64,000 bases of DNA, from assembly GCF_024756235.1 (NCBI RefSeq), contig NZ_JANUGY010000005.1, forward strand, positions 434,001 to 498,000. Reading direction: 5' to 3'. This document shows positions 45,150 to 52,687 of this stretch, piece by piece. Every line of letters starts with the position of its first letter. Within the stretch, counting starts at the first letter, position 1. The translations under genes were made by a program, and so were the position numbers. The notes beneath the pieces were generated by a model that saw nothing but the letters and a program-made list of their open reading frames with translations, ran no database searches and was not told the origin of the DNA. The DNA comes from Massilia kyonggiensis. GTDB taxonomy: Bacteria > Pseudomonadota > Gammaproteobacteria > Burkholderiales > Burkholderiaceae_D.

Positions 45150-45893
45150 TTACTTCTTGACGAACCGGATCGCGAACTTGTCGTCCGGCGCGCCCTTCAT
45201 TTCGAAGAACGGCAGTTCGCGCGGATCGGACGGCGCGCGCAGGTAATCGCTGCGGGCGTCGACCTTGAAGCCGGCCTTCGTCACTTCGTCGACGACGGTG
45301 TCCTCGTCGATGCGGTGCAGCGTCTTCGTGGCCGACAGGCCGCTGCCCTTCTTGGCCGCGTTGTCGATGATGACGAGGTGGCCGCCCGGCTTGAGGGCGT
45401 CGTACAGGCGCTTGTTCAGCGCCGCGCGGTCGGCCGGGGTGTTGACGATGTCGTGGTACGACATGTTGATCGTGACGAGGTCGAGCGGCGGCGTGCCTTT
45501 CGGGACCGGATCGTTGAAGTCCGCCATGACGGCGTGCAGGTTCGGCAGCGTGGCCTGGCCCAGGCGCGCGTCCAGCTTGGCGTTCGGCTTGGCGTTCTGG
45601 GCCCAGACTTCGCCCTTGCTGCCCACGGCCGCCGCGAGCAGGGCCGCGGTGGCGCCGCCGCCGGACGACACGTCCAGCACCTTCATGCCCGGCTTCACCT
45701 GGGCGAACGTGAGGAATTCGGCGGATTTGCGGTGTTCGTCGCCCTTGCGGTCGTCGTCGGTGCGCAGGGGGCTGGCGAGGACGGATTGCCAGTTGCTGCT
45801 CGCCTGGTCGGCAGCGTGGGCGGGGAGGGCGCCCGTCAGCAAGGCGGCCGACAGGGCGAGCAGGACAGGGGCACGGCGGAGCGTCTTATGCAT
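45150..45893 (-). CDS. exported class I SAM-methyltransferase-like protein
   Basis: The 247-residue protein has a clear signal peptide (LLALSAALLTGALPAHA, cleavage near residue 27) followed by a Rossmann methyltransferase fold: motif I VLDVSSGGGATAALLAAAV, DLVTINMSYHDIVNT, and motif VI-like LKPGGHLVIIDNAAKKG. AAAGGG lies upstream of ATG 45893. A SAM-dependent enzyme in the periplasm is puzzling because SAM is cytoplasmic. The motif I is Ser-rich (DVSSGGG) rather than the usual DxGxGxG, so it may not be an active methyltransferase. Confidence 0.8.
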   Translation of the reverse strand: MHKTLRRAPVLLALSAALLTGALPAHAADQASSNWQSVLASPLRTDDDRKGDEHRKSAEFLTFAQVKPGMKVLDVSSGGGATAALLAAAVGSKGEVWAQNAKPNAKLDARLGQATLPNLHAVMADFNDPVPKGTPPLDLVTINMSYHDIVNTPADRAALNKRLYDALKPGGHLVIIDNAAKKGSGLSATKTLHRIDEDTVVDEVTKAGFKVDARSDYLRAPSDPRELPFFEMKGAPDDKFAIRFVKK

Positions 45894-46014
45894 GTTATTG
45901 GACCCTTTCTCGTTTGGGAACCGGCCGGTGCGGCCGGGGCAAACGGGAACATACTCCAATTCCTTGTCGAGATATACAGGAATCGCGTCTGCATGTGCGC
46001 ACCGCCCGGGGACG

Positions 46015-47043
46015 TCAGGGCTGGGCCAGGTCCGCTTCGGTCGTGAAGGCGTCGGCGTAGAACTCGTCGGCCGGCAGGCCGCATTGCTCGACGTAGTCGC
46101 GCCGCGCGGAATCGACCATGACCGGCGCGCCGCACGCATACACCTGGTGGTTCGACAGGTCGGGGATGTCCTGCATGACCGCCGCGTGCACGAAGCCCGT
46201 GCGGCCGGTCCAGCCGTCTTCCGGCAGCGCGTCCGAGATGACCGGCACGTACGTGAAGTGCGGCAGCTCGCGCGCCCACTGTTCGCACAGCTCGTGCATG
46301 TACAGGTCCTGCGGCCGGCGTCCGCCCCAGTACAGGGCGACGGGACGTTCCGACTTCAGGTGGATCATGTGCTCGACGAGCGCCTTGACCGGCGCAAAGC
46401 CGGTGCCCGAGGCCAGCAGCACGATCGGCTTGGCGGAATCCTCGCGCAGGAAGAAGGTGCCCAGCGGACCTTCGAAGCGCAGGATGTCGCGTTCCTTCAT
46501 CGTCGAGAAGACCTGGTCCGTGAACACGCCGCCAGGGAGGTGGCGGATGTGCAGCTCGAGCGGGCCGCCCAGCGACGGCGCGCTGGCGATGCTGTAGGCG
46601 CGGCGCTTGCCGTCCTTGAGCATGAATTCGATGTACTGGCCGGCGCGGTAGGCGAGGGCTTCGTTGGCCGGCAATTGCAGCGTGAGGATGGCGACGTCCG
46701 GCGCGGCGCGGCGGATGGCGGTGACGCGGGTCGGCATCTTGCGCACCGGGTACTCGCTGCTGCCGCCCACTTCGCGCGCTTCGATCACGATGTTGCCCTC
46801 GGGGACGGCGCAGCACATCAGGGCGAGGCCCTGCAGCTTTTCCTGGTCGGTCAGGGCGCGGGCCTGGTGCGGCTTGTGGTGGATCGTGCCTTCGACGACC
46901 TTGCCCTTGCAGGAACCGCAGGCGCCGTTCTTGCAGCCGTACGGCAGGCCGATGCCGGAGCGGATCGCGGCCGCGAGCACGGTTTCGTCGGCCTCGCAGT
47001 CGTAGTGGTGGCCGCTGGGCTGGACAGTGATCTGAAACGTCAT
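46015..47043 (-). CDS. 2Fe-2S ferredoxin / FAD-NAD(P)H reductase (CDP-6-deoxyglucoseen reductase-like)
   Basis: This 342-residue protein has an N-terminal plant-type ferredoxin domain (Cys37, Cys42, Cys45 in CKNGACGSC, fourth Cys in LALMCCA at 77/78), an FAD domain (RAYSIAS) and an NAD-binding domain (LLASGTGFAPVKALVEH, YACGAPVMV). It shuttles electrons from NAD(P)H through flavin to the iron-sulfur centre for an unknown partner. GAGG six bases before ATG 47043. Divergent from the next gene by 11 nt only, so their promoters must overlap. Confidence 0.9.
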   Translation of the reverse strand: MTFQITVQPSGHHYDCEADETVLAAAIRSGIGLPYGCKNGACGSCKGKVVEGTIHHKPHQARALTDQEKLQGLALMCCAVPEGNIVIEAREVGGSSEYPVRKMPTRVTAIRRAAPDVAILTLQLPANEALAYRAGQYIEFMLKDGKRRAYSIASAPSLGGPLELHIRHLPGGVFTDQVFSTMKERDILRFEGPLGTFFLREDSAKPIVLLASGTGFAPVKALVEHMIHLKSERPVALYWGGRRPQDLYMHELCEQWARELPHFTYVPVISDALPEDGWTGRTGFVHAAVMQDIPDLSNHQVYACGAPVMVDSARRDYVEQCGLPADEFYADAFTTEADLAQP

Positions 47044-47054
47044 ACAATCCTCGA

Positions 47055-47936
47055 ATGGATACAAAAAACAATGTCAGGTTCAACAAGCCGCGCCTCCTGA
47101 TCGTGGGCTGCGGCGACGTCGGCATGCGTCTGCTGCCGCTGGTGCGCGAGCGTTTTCGCGTGTTCGCCGTGACGAGCCAGCCGGCCCGGTGCGCGGAACT
47201 GCGTGCGGCGGGCGCCATCCCCATCGTGGCCGACCTCGACCGTCCCGGGACGATGAAGCGGCTGGCCGGACTGGCGCAGCGGGTCGTTCATCTTGCGCCG
47301 CCACAGCAGGACGGAGCGCTCGATTTGCGCACGCGCAATTTGACCGCCATTCTACCCGACGGCGCGCGGGTGGTTTATGTCAGCACCACGGGCGTCTACG
47401 GCGACCGCGGCGGCGCGGCGACCCCCGAGACGACGCCCGTCGCCCCGCGCAACGCCCGGGCGCGCCGCCGCGTGGACGCGGAACGCGTACTGCGCGCGTG
47501 GGCCGTGGCGAGCGGGGGCAAGGTGGCGATCCTGCGCGCGCCCGGCATCTACGCAAAGGACCGCCTGCCCATCGAACGGCTGCAGCGCGGCACGCCGGCG
47601 CTGGCGAGCGCGGACGACGTGTACACGAATCACATCCACGCGGACGACCTGGCCCGCCTGTGCGCGCTGGCGCTGTTCCGCGCGCGGCCGGGGCGCGTCT
47701 ACAACGCGACCGACGATACGCGCATGAAAATGGGGGATTATTTCGATCTCGTGGCCGACACGTACGGACTCGCCCGGCCGCCGCGCCTCGCGCGTGCCGA
47801 GCTGGAGAAAGCCGTGTCGCCCATGCTGTTGTCGTTCATGTCGGAATCGCGCCAGCTGGACAACCGCCGCATCGGCACCGAGCTGCGGGCCCGGCTGCGC
47901 TATCCGCATGTGGGCGATGGCATAAGGGCGGCTTAA
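47055..47936 (+). CDS. NAD-dependent epimerase/dehydratase-like protein (YeeZ type)
   Basis: This 293-residue Rossmann protein has LLIVGCGDVGMRLL for nucleotide binding, VYVSTTGVYGDRGG as active Ser/Tyr region, and HADDLARLC, characteristic of the YeeZ/SDR_a5-like group. The usual catalytic YxxxK is not obvious (VYGDRGG), so enzymatic activity is uncertain. Leading residues KNNVRFNKPR are an extra basic tail. Confidence 0.8.
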   Translation: MDTKNNVRFNKPRLLIVGCGDVGMRLLPLVRERFRVFAVTSQPARCAELRAAGAIPIVADLDRPGTMKRLAGLAQRVVHLAPPQQDGALDLRTRNLTAILPDGARVVYVSTTGVYGDRGGAATPETTPVAPRNARARRRVDAERVLRAWAVASGGKVAILRAPGIYAKDRLPIERLQRGTPALASADDVYTNHIHADDLARLCALALFRARPGRVYNATDDTRMKMGDYFDLVADTYGLARPPRLARAELEKAVSPMLLSFMSESRQLDNRRIGTELRARLRYPHVGDGIRAA

Positions 47937-48023
47937 GCATTTCGCAACTAATCCATGTATCATTCGGGTACGCCGTAGAGCGACCACACAAAGAACTTAC
48001 ATTTCCCGAAACTGGCTGATTTT

Positions 48024-48046
48024 CCATAACCCGCTATGGGTTGTGG
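48024..48046 (+). promoter_or_regulatory. inverted repeat CCATAACCC-N5-GGGTTGTGG before the small HTH gene
   Basis: Nine-bp arms match at eight positions around GCTAT, 37 nt before the start of the small DNA-binding-like gene. A candidate autoregulatory site, or a leader hairpin. Confidence 0.35.
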
Positions 48047-48082
48047 AGAATTTCCCATGGATGTCACAAGCGAAAGAAAACC

Positions 48083-48349
48083 ATGCCCATCAGACGCCTG
48101 CCCGAGGGCGCCGAGTACGATCCGAACCGGGTGCTCGACGCCATCATCAATAAACTCAAGCTCAAGAACGACGCTGCACTGTCCCGCCTGCTGGAAGTGG
48201 CGCCGCCCGTGATCAGCAAGATCCGCCACAATACGCTGCCGATCGGCGCCACCATCCTGCTGCGCATGCACGAGGTGTCCGACTACAGCATCCGCGAGCT
48301 GCGCGCGCTGATGGTGCGGGCGGACGGCGCGGGCGTCGGCCTGGCCTGA
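48083..48349 (+). CDS. small helix-turn-helix-like protein
   Basis: The 88-residue protein has a central region NDAALSRLLEVAPPVISKIRHNTLPIGATILLRMHEVS that reads as a compact Cro/XRE-type helix-turn-helix (second helix SRLLEVAP, recognition helix PPVISKIRHN). ATG 48083 has only a weak GAAAG upstream; a longer frame to 48041 lacks support. Possibly a small transcriptional regulator; a perfectly placed inverted repeat lies upstream. No link to the duplicated repeat-protein locus that starts 60 nt away in the opposite direction is shown. Confidence 0.65.
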   Translation: MPIRRLPEGAEYDPNRVLDAIINKLKLKNDAALSRLLEVAPPVISKIRHNTLPIGATILLRMHEVSDYSIRELRALMVRADGAGVGLA

Positions 48350-48352
48350 GCC

Positions 48353-48383
48353 AAAAAAAATCCGCCCCGGGGCAGGAGCGGAT
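48353..48383 (-). terminator. intrinsic terminator of repeat-protein gene 1
   Basis: ATCCGC and GCGGAT form the stem around a 12-nt loop (48360-48383); eight T follow on the minus strand. It lies 28 nt after the stop of the WCAGPW repeat gene. Confidence 0.8.
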
Positions 48384-48411
48384 CAGGCTGCGCGGCCGGC
48401 GTCCGCTAGCC

Positions 48412-49329
48412 TCAGGTGGCCGATACGGACTGGGCGGTTGCCTGCGTCGCCTTGTTGTCCTTCCACGGACCGGCGCACCATGCGGTACCGGCCGAGATTG
48501 CGGGCTTGTCCTGTTGCGTCGACTTATTGTCCTTCCACGGACCGGCGCACCATGCCGTGCCGGCCGAGATGGCACTCTTGCCCTGTTGCGTCGCCTTGTT
48601 GTCCTTCCACGGACCGGCGCACCATGCGGTACCGGCCGAGACTGCGCGCTTGTCCTGTTGCGGCGATTTGTTGTCCTTCCACGGACCGGCGCACCATGCC
48701 GTGCCGGCCGAGATGGCGGTCTTGTCCTGTTGCGTCGCCTTGTTGTCCTTCCACGGGCCGGCGCACCATGCGGTACCGGCCGCGATCCCGTTCTTGCTCT
48801 GTTGCGTCAACTTTTCGATCCACGGACCGGCGCACCACGCCGTGCCGGCCGCGACTGCGGATTGGTCCCGTTGCGTCGACTTGTCGATCCACGGGCCGGC
48901 ACACCAGGCCGTCGACGCGTCGCCGGCACCGGCTTCCACCGCGGTGCCCGGATAGGCCTCGCCGAACGTGGCTTCGTACAGTTCGCCCATGCGCTTGCCG
49001 CTGTCGAGGCGGAACTGCTCATCGTCCCCGCCGCGCATGCCGACGTACGGATAGTGGTGCAGGAAGTAGCCGAAGGCCTGTTCGCAGTCGGCGGCGTACT
49101 TCATCGTGTCGAGGATGTGGTAGTGCCAGAACGTGTCGACGTCGACCAGCGGTGCGGTGTCCTCTTCCGGATACATCTTCATCAGGCACAGGAAGCGGCG
49201 ATATTCCTTTTCGACGGCATTGGCTTTTTCCAGGCTCCAGCCTTCGCCGGATTCCACGTGCATCAGTTTCATCTTGATCGGTTCCAGGTCGAGTTGCATC
49301 ACGGCGTTGAACAGGTCTTTGGTGTTCAT
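48412..49329 (-). CDS. repeat protein 1: conserved N-terminal domain plus seven TAWCAGPW repeats (candidate multi-core precursor)
   Basis: This 305-residue protein has two parts. Residues 1-129 form an alpha-rich domain with a WHYH motif (68-71), Asp81-Cys82 and His91-His92, resembling the plant/bacterial GRDP-like (glycine-rich-domain protein, DUF1399-type) fold by eye. From residue 140, seven copies of TAWCAGPW occur every 23-24 residues, separated by hydrophilic spacers such as KDNKATQQDKTAISAG. No signal peptide or membrane helix. GAGG six bases before ATG 49329 fixes the start; two upstream in-frame ATGs overlap the ribosome site. The layout suits a leader plus repeated core peptides (RiPP-like), or a repetitive Cys protein. 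The gene has its own FNR-type promoter and terminator and is paired with the kinase upstream. Function is unknown. Confidence 0.85.
   Translation of the reverse strand: MNTKDLFNAVMQLDLEPIKMKLMHVESGEGWSLEKANAVEKEYRRFLCLMKMYPEEDTAPLVDVDTFWHYHILDTMKYAADCEQAFGYFLHHYPYVGMRGGDDEQFRLDSGKRMGELYEATFGEAYPGTAVEAGAGDASTAWCAGPWIDKSTQRDQSAVAAGTAWCAGPWIEKLTQQSKNGIAAGTAWCAGPWKDNKATQQDKTAISAGTAWCAGPWKDNKSPQQDKRAVSAGTAWCAGPWKDNKATQQGKSAISAGTAWCAGPWKDNKSTQQDKPAISAGTAWCAGPWKDNKATQATAQSVSAT
48463..48912 (-). repeat. 72/69-bp tandem repeat array encoding TAWCAGPW
   Basis: Seven copies of a 24-bp core lie at 48463, 48535, 48607, 48679, 48751, 48820 and 48889, that is five at 72-bp and two at 69-bp spacing. Synonymous bases alternate between neighbouring copies (GCGGTACCG against GCCGTGCCG), which points to growth by a 144-bp two-repeat unit. 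Confidence 0.9.
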
Positions 49330-49340
49330 GGTCATCCTCA
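48947..49340 (-). repeat. duplicated N-terminal-domain segment, copy 1
   Basis: The coding segment for the conserved N-terminal domain is nearly identical to 52175-52568 (constant offset of 3228 bp), with only a few base changes. It marks one half of the tandem duplication. Confidence 0.9.
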
Positions 49341-49458
49341 TTATGTTGGTTAAATACTTCTATCCCTGGTTTTGGTTGTGTGGTGAATCAATTGCCGGAA
49401 ACAACATTTCCGTAAAGCATGTGATGACATCGGGCAACACACTATCGGATTTGCTGAC

Positions 49459-49519
49459 GTGTCTTACACGTAATCAATGTAGTTGAGGCAATTCACCTAG
49501 TTATTGATATTTATCAAAG
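49459..49519 (-). promoter_or_regulatory. FNR-type promoter of repeat gene 1 with start-site palindrome
   Basis: A perfect FNR/Anr box TTGAT-ATTT-ATCAA lies at 49506-49519. On the minus strand a -10 TACATT lies at 49483-49478, predicting a start near 49471, so the box is centred at -41.5, the class II activator position. A palindrome ACGTGT-CTT-ACACGT (49459-49473) covers the predicted start, and would form a repressor site or a 5' mRNA hairpin. AACAACATT motifs lie upstream (near 49525) and in the roughly 140-nt leader (near 49402). The arrangement is repeated at 52688-52748. Confidence 0.7.
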
Positions 49520-49619
49520 AAACAACATTTGTTGCATTTTGATTATGCGAGAATGTGGCGGATAGAGTAGATCCATCCTGAAAGGATACGCGGTGGACAT
49601 GACGGGAGACGAGACAGCG

Positions 49620-51473
49620 TCAGATGACGGCCGAGCCGGAACCTTGTACCTGCTCTTCCGATAAGGAAATGCCCGGGCCGCCGACGACAGGCGCCGACAC
49701 CATCACGGTCGTGCCGCCGTCGGGTTCGCTGAAGACGGCGCACGTGCCGCCGAGGATCACGATGCGCTCTTCGATGCCGACGAGGCCGAACGACCCATAC
49801 TTGTTGCGCCCGCCCGGCGGCAGGCCGCAACCGTTGTCGCGCACCGTCAGCGACAGCCAGCCGCCGTTCAGGCGCAACTCCACCTTCACGCGCGTCGCGT
49901 TGGCATGCCGGACGATGTTCGTGAGCGATTCCTGCAGGATGCGGAAGAAGGCCGTGGCGCAGTGGTCGGGCAGGGCGATCTCGCCATGGTCGTCCTGGAT
50001 CTCGCACTGGATGCCGGTGCGGCGCTGGAACTGGTTGACCTGCCATTCGACCGCCGCCGACAGCCCGAGGTCGAGCACCGTCGGACGCAGGTCGTTGATG
50101 ATCTGGCGCACGCTCTTGATCGTCGTGTCGATCTGCAGCAACGTGGCGCGGGCCCGCTTGTGCAGGTGGCTGTGCGTGCCCTTCGTGCGGCCGGCCAGCA
50201 GTTCGGCCTCGATGCGCAGCGCCAGCAGGCTCTGGCCGAGGTCGTCGTGGATCTCGCGCGCGATGCGCTTGCGTTCCATTTCCTTGATCTGGTACGCATG
50301 GTCGGCCAGGCGCCTGAGCTTCTGGTGCGACAGCTGCAGCTTGGTCTGGCTCTCGCGGAGTTCGCTCGTCATCTCCTGCGCGAGCGCAAGGGCGGCGCGG
50401 CGCGACGAGGTCAGCGTGTGCAGCAGGGCGTACAGCAGGATCGAGCCGAGGAAGCCGAAGGCCATCATCAGCTTCGGGTAATAACCATCGAACTCGGTGT
50501 ACAGCGCGGCCTTGCGTACGTTGTAGACCGTTTTCCACGGACGCCCGTTGAAATCGAGCGGCAGGGTCACCGAGAACACGTCGTCGCCGGTATCGAGCGG
50601 GGGCGTAGGGTCGGACGGGGTGCCCCGGCTGTCGAACAGGGTGACCAGCTTCTTGGGGGCGCTCCGGCCGCGCGTATCGAGGCGCGTGCCCGCATCGTAC
50701 AGCGTCATGCGCAGTCCCGAGATCGGAATCTCGTCCATCACGCCGTGCAGCAGCTTCGGGACGCTGAATGCGATACCAAGCGAACCCGCATACGCGGCGC
50801 GGCGTTGCTCGACCGTCGCGATCGGCATGCCGTTGCGATAGACAGGCATGCGCATGCCCAGGTAGATATTGTTCGGACGGGAGAGCACCTGGATCGGCGA
50901 ACCTGCGGAGAAGATCACGCCGCGGTCGCGTTCTTCGATCAGCTGGGTTCCGAAATACGGGTTGGCCATCAGGTCGACGCCATAGTAGCGGGCCGCCGGC
51001 GGGTGGGGCTCGATGTAGGCCACGACGAGGTAGGACAGTCGGATGCCGGGCGGCGTGACGTCCAGCTCGACCGGCTTGCCGAAAATCTCCGATACATCCT
51101 TGCGCAGGCCGTCGACGAAGAGGTCGCGCTGGTCGCGCGGCACGTTCACCGCATAATTGATGAAGTCGACCGCAGGGAAATTGCGGGCCAGATCGAGCCC
51201 GCGTACATATTCGTGGAAATTCTGCTCGGTGAGAACGTCGGTACTCTGGATCATGCTGCCCGTGGAGCGCAACAGGTTCGTGTACGATTTCACGCGAACA
51301 TTGATCACGCTTTGGGCATGTTTGGCATGGCTGACGAAACGGGCTTCGGCGTCGCTTTCGATGGAGCGGGCGGTCACGATGTACAACACGCTGCCGACCA
51401 GCGACGACAGCAACGCGCCGGCCCAGAACGAGAACCGGGTGACCGAAAAAGCGTCTCTCAGCGTCGTCGCCAT
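49620..51473 (-). CDS. CHASE-type sensor histidine kinase 1 (HisKA_3/NarL-type)
   Basis: This 617-residue kinase has TM1 (about 14-35), a large periplasmic CHASE-like sensor (about 40-325), TM2 (about 336-356, LMMAFGFLGSILLYALLHTL), a short coiled coil, the HisKA_3 dimerisation box with phospho-acceptor His409 (IAREIHDDLGQS), and an HATPase domain with N-box-like FRILQESLTNIVRHA and DNGCGLPP. It should phosphorylate a LuxR/NarL-class response regulator, but none is encoded nearby. Residues about 331-597 are virtually identical to kinase 2, while the sensor has diverged. It lies upstream of repeat gene 1. Confidence 0.92.
   Translation of the reverse strand: MATTLRDAFSVTRFSFWAGALLSSLVGSVLYIVTARSIESDAEARFVSHAKHAQSVINVRVKSYTNLLRSTGSMIQSTDVLTEQNFHEYVRGLDLARNFPAVDFINYAVNVPRDQRDLFVDGLRKDVSEIFGKPVELDVTPPGIRLSYLVVAYIEPHPPAARYYGVDLMANPYFGTQLIEERDRGVIFSAGSPIQVLSRPNNIYLGMRMPVYRNGMPIATVEQRRAAYAGSLGIAFSVPKLLHGVMDEIPISGLRMTLYDAGTRLDTRGRSAPKKLVTLFDSRGTPSDPTPPLDTGDDVFSVTLPLDFNGRPWKTVYNVRKAALYTEFDGYYPKLMMAFGFLGSILLYALLHTLTSSRRAALALAQEMTSELRESQTKLQLSHQKLRRLADHAYQIKEMERKRIAREIHDDLGQSLLALRIEAELLAGRTKGTHSHLHKRARATLLQIDTTIKSVRQIINDLRPTVLDLGLSAAVEWQVNQFQRRTGIQCEIQDDHGEIALPDHCATAFFRILQESLTNIVRHANATRVKVELRLNGGWLSLTVRDNGCGLPPGGRNKYGSFGLVGIEERIVILGGTCAVFSEPDGGTTVMVSAPVVGGPGISLSEEQVQGSGSAVI
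49685..50484 (-). repeat. duplicated kinase transmitter segment, copy 1
   Basis: About 800 bp align without gaps to 52956-53755 (offset 3271 bp), with only scattered differences, covering TM2, HisKA_3 and HATPase. The upstream sensor part of the gene is far less alike, which suggests recent gene conversion or strong constraint on this half. Confidence 0.9.
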
Positions 51474-51625
51474 GTAAGTCCGTTTCCCACGATGGTTGCC
51501 GGCCTGGCCGGTTATGCATTGTTAATTTTTGTAAAATACTTGGCTTGCGTGCTGCGCGTACCTAGCAGTTCGAAGAGTTGTCGTCAGGAACGATTCACAC
51601 TCTTTAGAGGTGTGGCGCCGGAATG

Positions 51626-51648
51626 AAAAAGCCCGCTTCGGAGCGGGC
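51626..51648 (-). terminator. intrinsic terminator of repeat-protein gene 2
   Basis: GCCCGC-TTCGGA-GCGGGC (51631-51648) is followed on the minus strand by five T. It lies 55 nt after the stop and separates repeat gene 2 from kinase 1. Confidence 0.8.
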
Positions 51649-51702
51649 AGTTGTCGCGTTGCGCGGGCCGCAGGTAATGGACGGCCCGCCTGGGGTTAGC
51701 CG

Positions 51703-52557
51703 TCAGGCCGGCAGCGCCGCTTGTCGGGCACGCGGCCCGGCGCAGTATGCCGTTTCCGCGCGGGGGCCGGCGCAGTACGCTGTTTCCGCACGGGGGCCGG
51801 CGCAGTACGCCGTTTTCGCCCGGGGACCGGCGCAGTAGGCGGTCGCCGCCACGGCGCCTTCGCCGCGCGCAGCTTGGGCCCTGACGCGCGGCCCGGCGCA
51901 GTAGGCTGTTTCTGCCCGGGGACCGGCGCAGTACGCCGTTTCCGCACGGGGACCGGCGCAATAGGCGGTGGCTGCCACGGCCCCTTCGCCGCGCGCAGCT
52001 TGCGCCCTGACGCGCGGCCCGGCGCAATAGGCCGTTTCCGCACGTGGACCGGCGCAATAGGCCGTTTCGGCACGCGGACCGGCGCAGTAGGCGGTTTCCG
52101 CACGGGGGCCGGCACAGTAGGCGGCCAGCGCCTGGGTATCGTCTTCGTGTCCGGCCAGCTGCGCGGCTTCCGTCCCCGGATAGGCCTCGCCGAACGTGGC
52201 TTCGTACAGTTCGCCCATGCGCTTGCCGCTGTCGAGGCGGAACTGCTTATCGTCCCCGCCGCGCATGCCGACGTACGGGTAGTGGTGCAGGAAGTAGCCG
52301 AAGGCCTGTTCGCAGTCGGCGGCGTACTTCATCGTGTCGAGGATGTGGTAGTGCCAGAACGTGTCGACGTCGACCAGCGGTGCGGTGTCCTCTTCCGGGT
52401 ACATCTTCATCAGGCACAGGAAACGGCGGTATTCCTTTTCGACGGCATTGGCCTTTTCCAGGCTCCAGCCTTCGCCGGATTCCACGTGCATCAGTTTCGT
52501 CTTGATCGGTTCCAGGTCGAGTTGCATCACGGCGTTGAACAGGTCTTTGGTGTTCAT
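51703..52557 (-). CDS. repeat protein 2: same N-terminal domain plus eleven AYCAGPR repeats (candidate multi-core precursor)
   Basis: In this 284-residue protein, residues 1-129 match repeat protein 1 at 127 positions (differences at 20 and 104). Residues 145-276 hold eleven copies of AYCAGPR, mostly in 10-residue units TAYCAGPRAE, with two 22-residue units carrying VRAQAARGEGAVAA spacers, and a higher-order pattern of 10s and 22s. CGAGG six bases before ATG 52557 sets the start. No signal peptide. Compared with copy 1, the leader-like part is frozen while the core changed W to Y and W to R. It has its own FNR-type promoter and terminator and sits downstream of kinase 2. Confidence 0.85.
   Translation of the reverse strand: MNTKDLFNAVMQLDLEPIKTKLMHVESGEGWSLEKANAVEKEYRRFLCLMKMYPEEDTAPLVDVDTFWHYHILDTMKYAADCEQAFGYFLHHYPYVGMRGGDDKQFRLDSGKRMGELYEATFGEAYPGTEAAQLAGHEDDTQALAAYCAGPRAETAYCAGPRAETAYCAGPRAETAYCAGPRVRAQAARGEGAVAATAYCAGPRAETAYCAGPRAETAYCAGPRVRAQAARGEGAVAATAYCAGPRAKTAYCAGPRAETAYCAGPRAETAYCAGPRARQAALPA
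51730..52125 (-). repeat. 30/66-bp tandem repeat array encoding AYCAGPR
   Basis: Eleven core copies spread over 132 codons in units of 10, 10, 10, 22, 10, 10, 22, 10, 10, 10 and 8 residues. Bases differ at third positions between copies, so the protein sequence appears to be maintained. Confidence 0.9.
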
Positions 52558-52568
52558 GGTCATCCTCG
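52175..52568 (-). repeat. duplicated N-terminal-domain segment, copy 2
   Basis: Partner of 48947-49340 at a constant offset of 3228 bp; it encodes the conserved domain of repeat protein 2. Confidence 0.9.
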
Positions 52569-52687
52569 TTATGAATGGTTATGTACAGCTATCCCTAGTT
52601 ATGGTTTGTGCGGTGAATCGACTGCTGACGAACAACATTTCCTTGAGGCATGTGATGACATCTGGCAACACAGCGTCGGTTTTGCTG

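Noticed and set aside
48463..48912. Regular 72-bp repeats considered as a CRISPR array
   Set aside because: Repeats and spacers form one continuous reading frame with a ribosome site, the 'spacers' are themselves similar, and no cas genes are near.
48412..49329. CxxC/heme or surface-collagen interpretation of the WCAGPW repeats
   Set aside because: There is only one Cys per repeat and no CxxCH, no signal peptide or anchor, and no Gly-X-Y periodicity.
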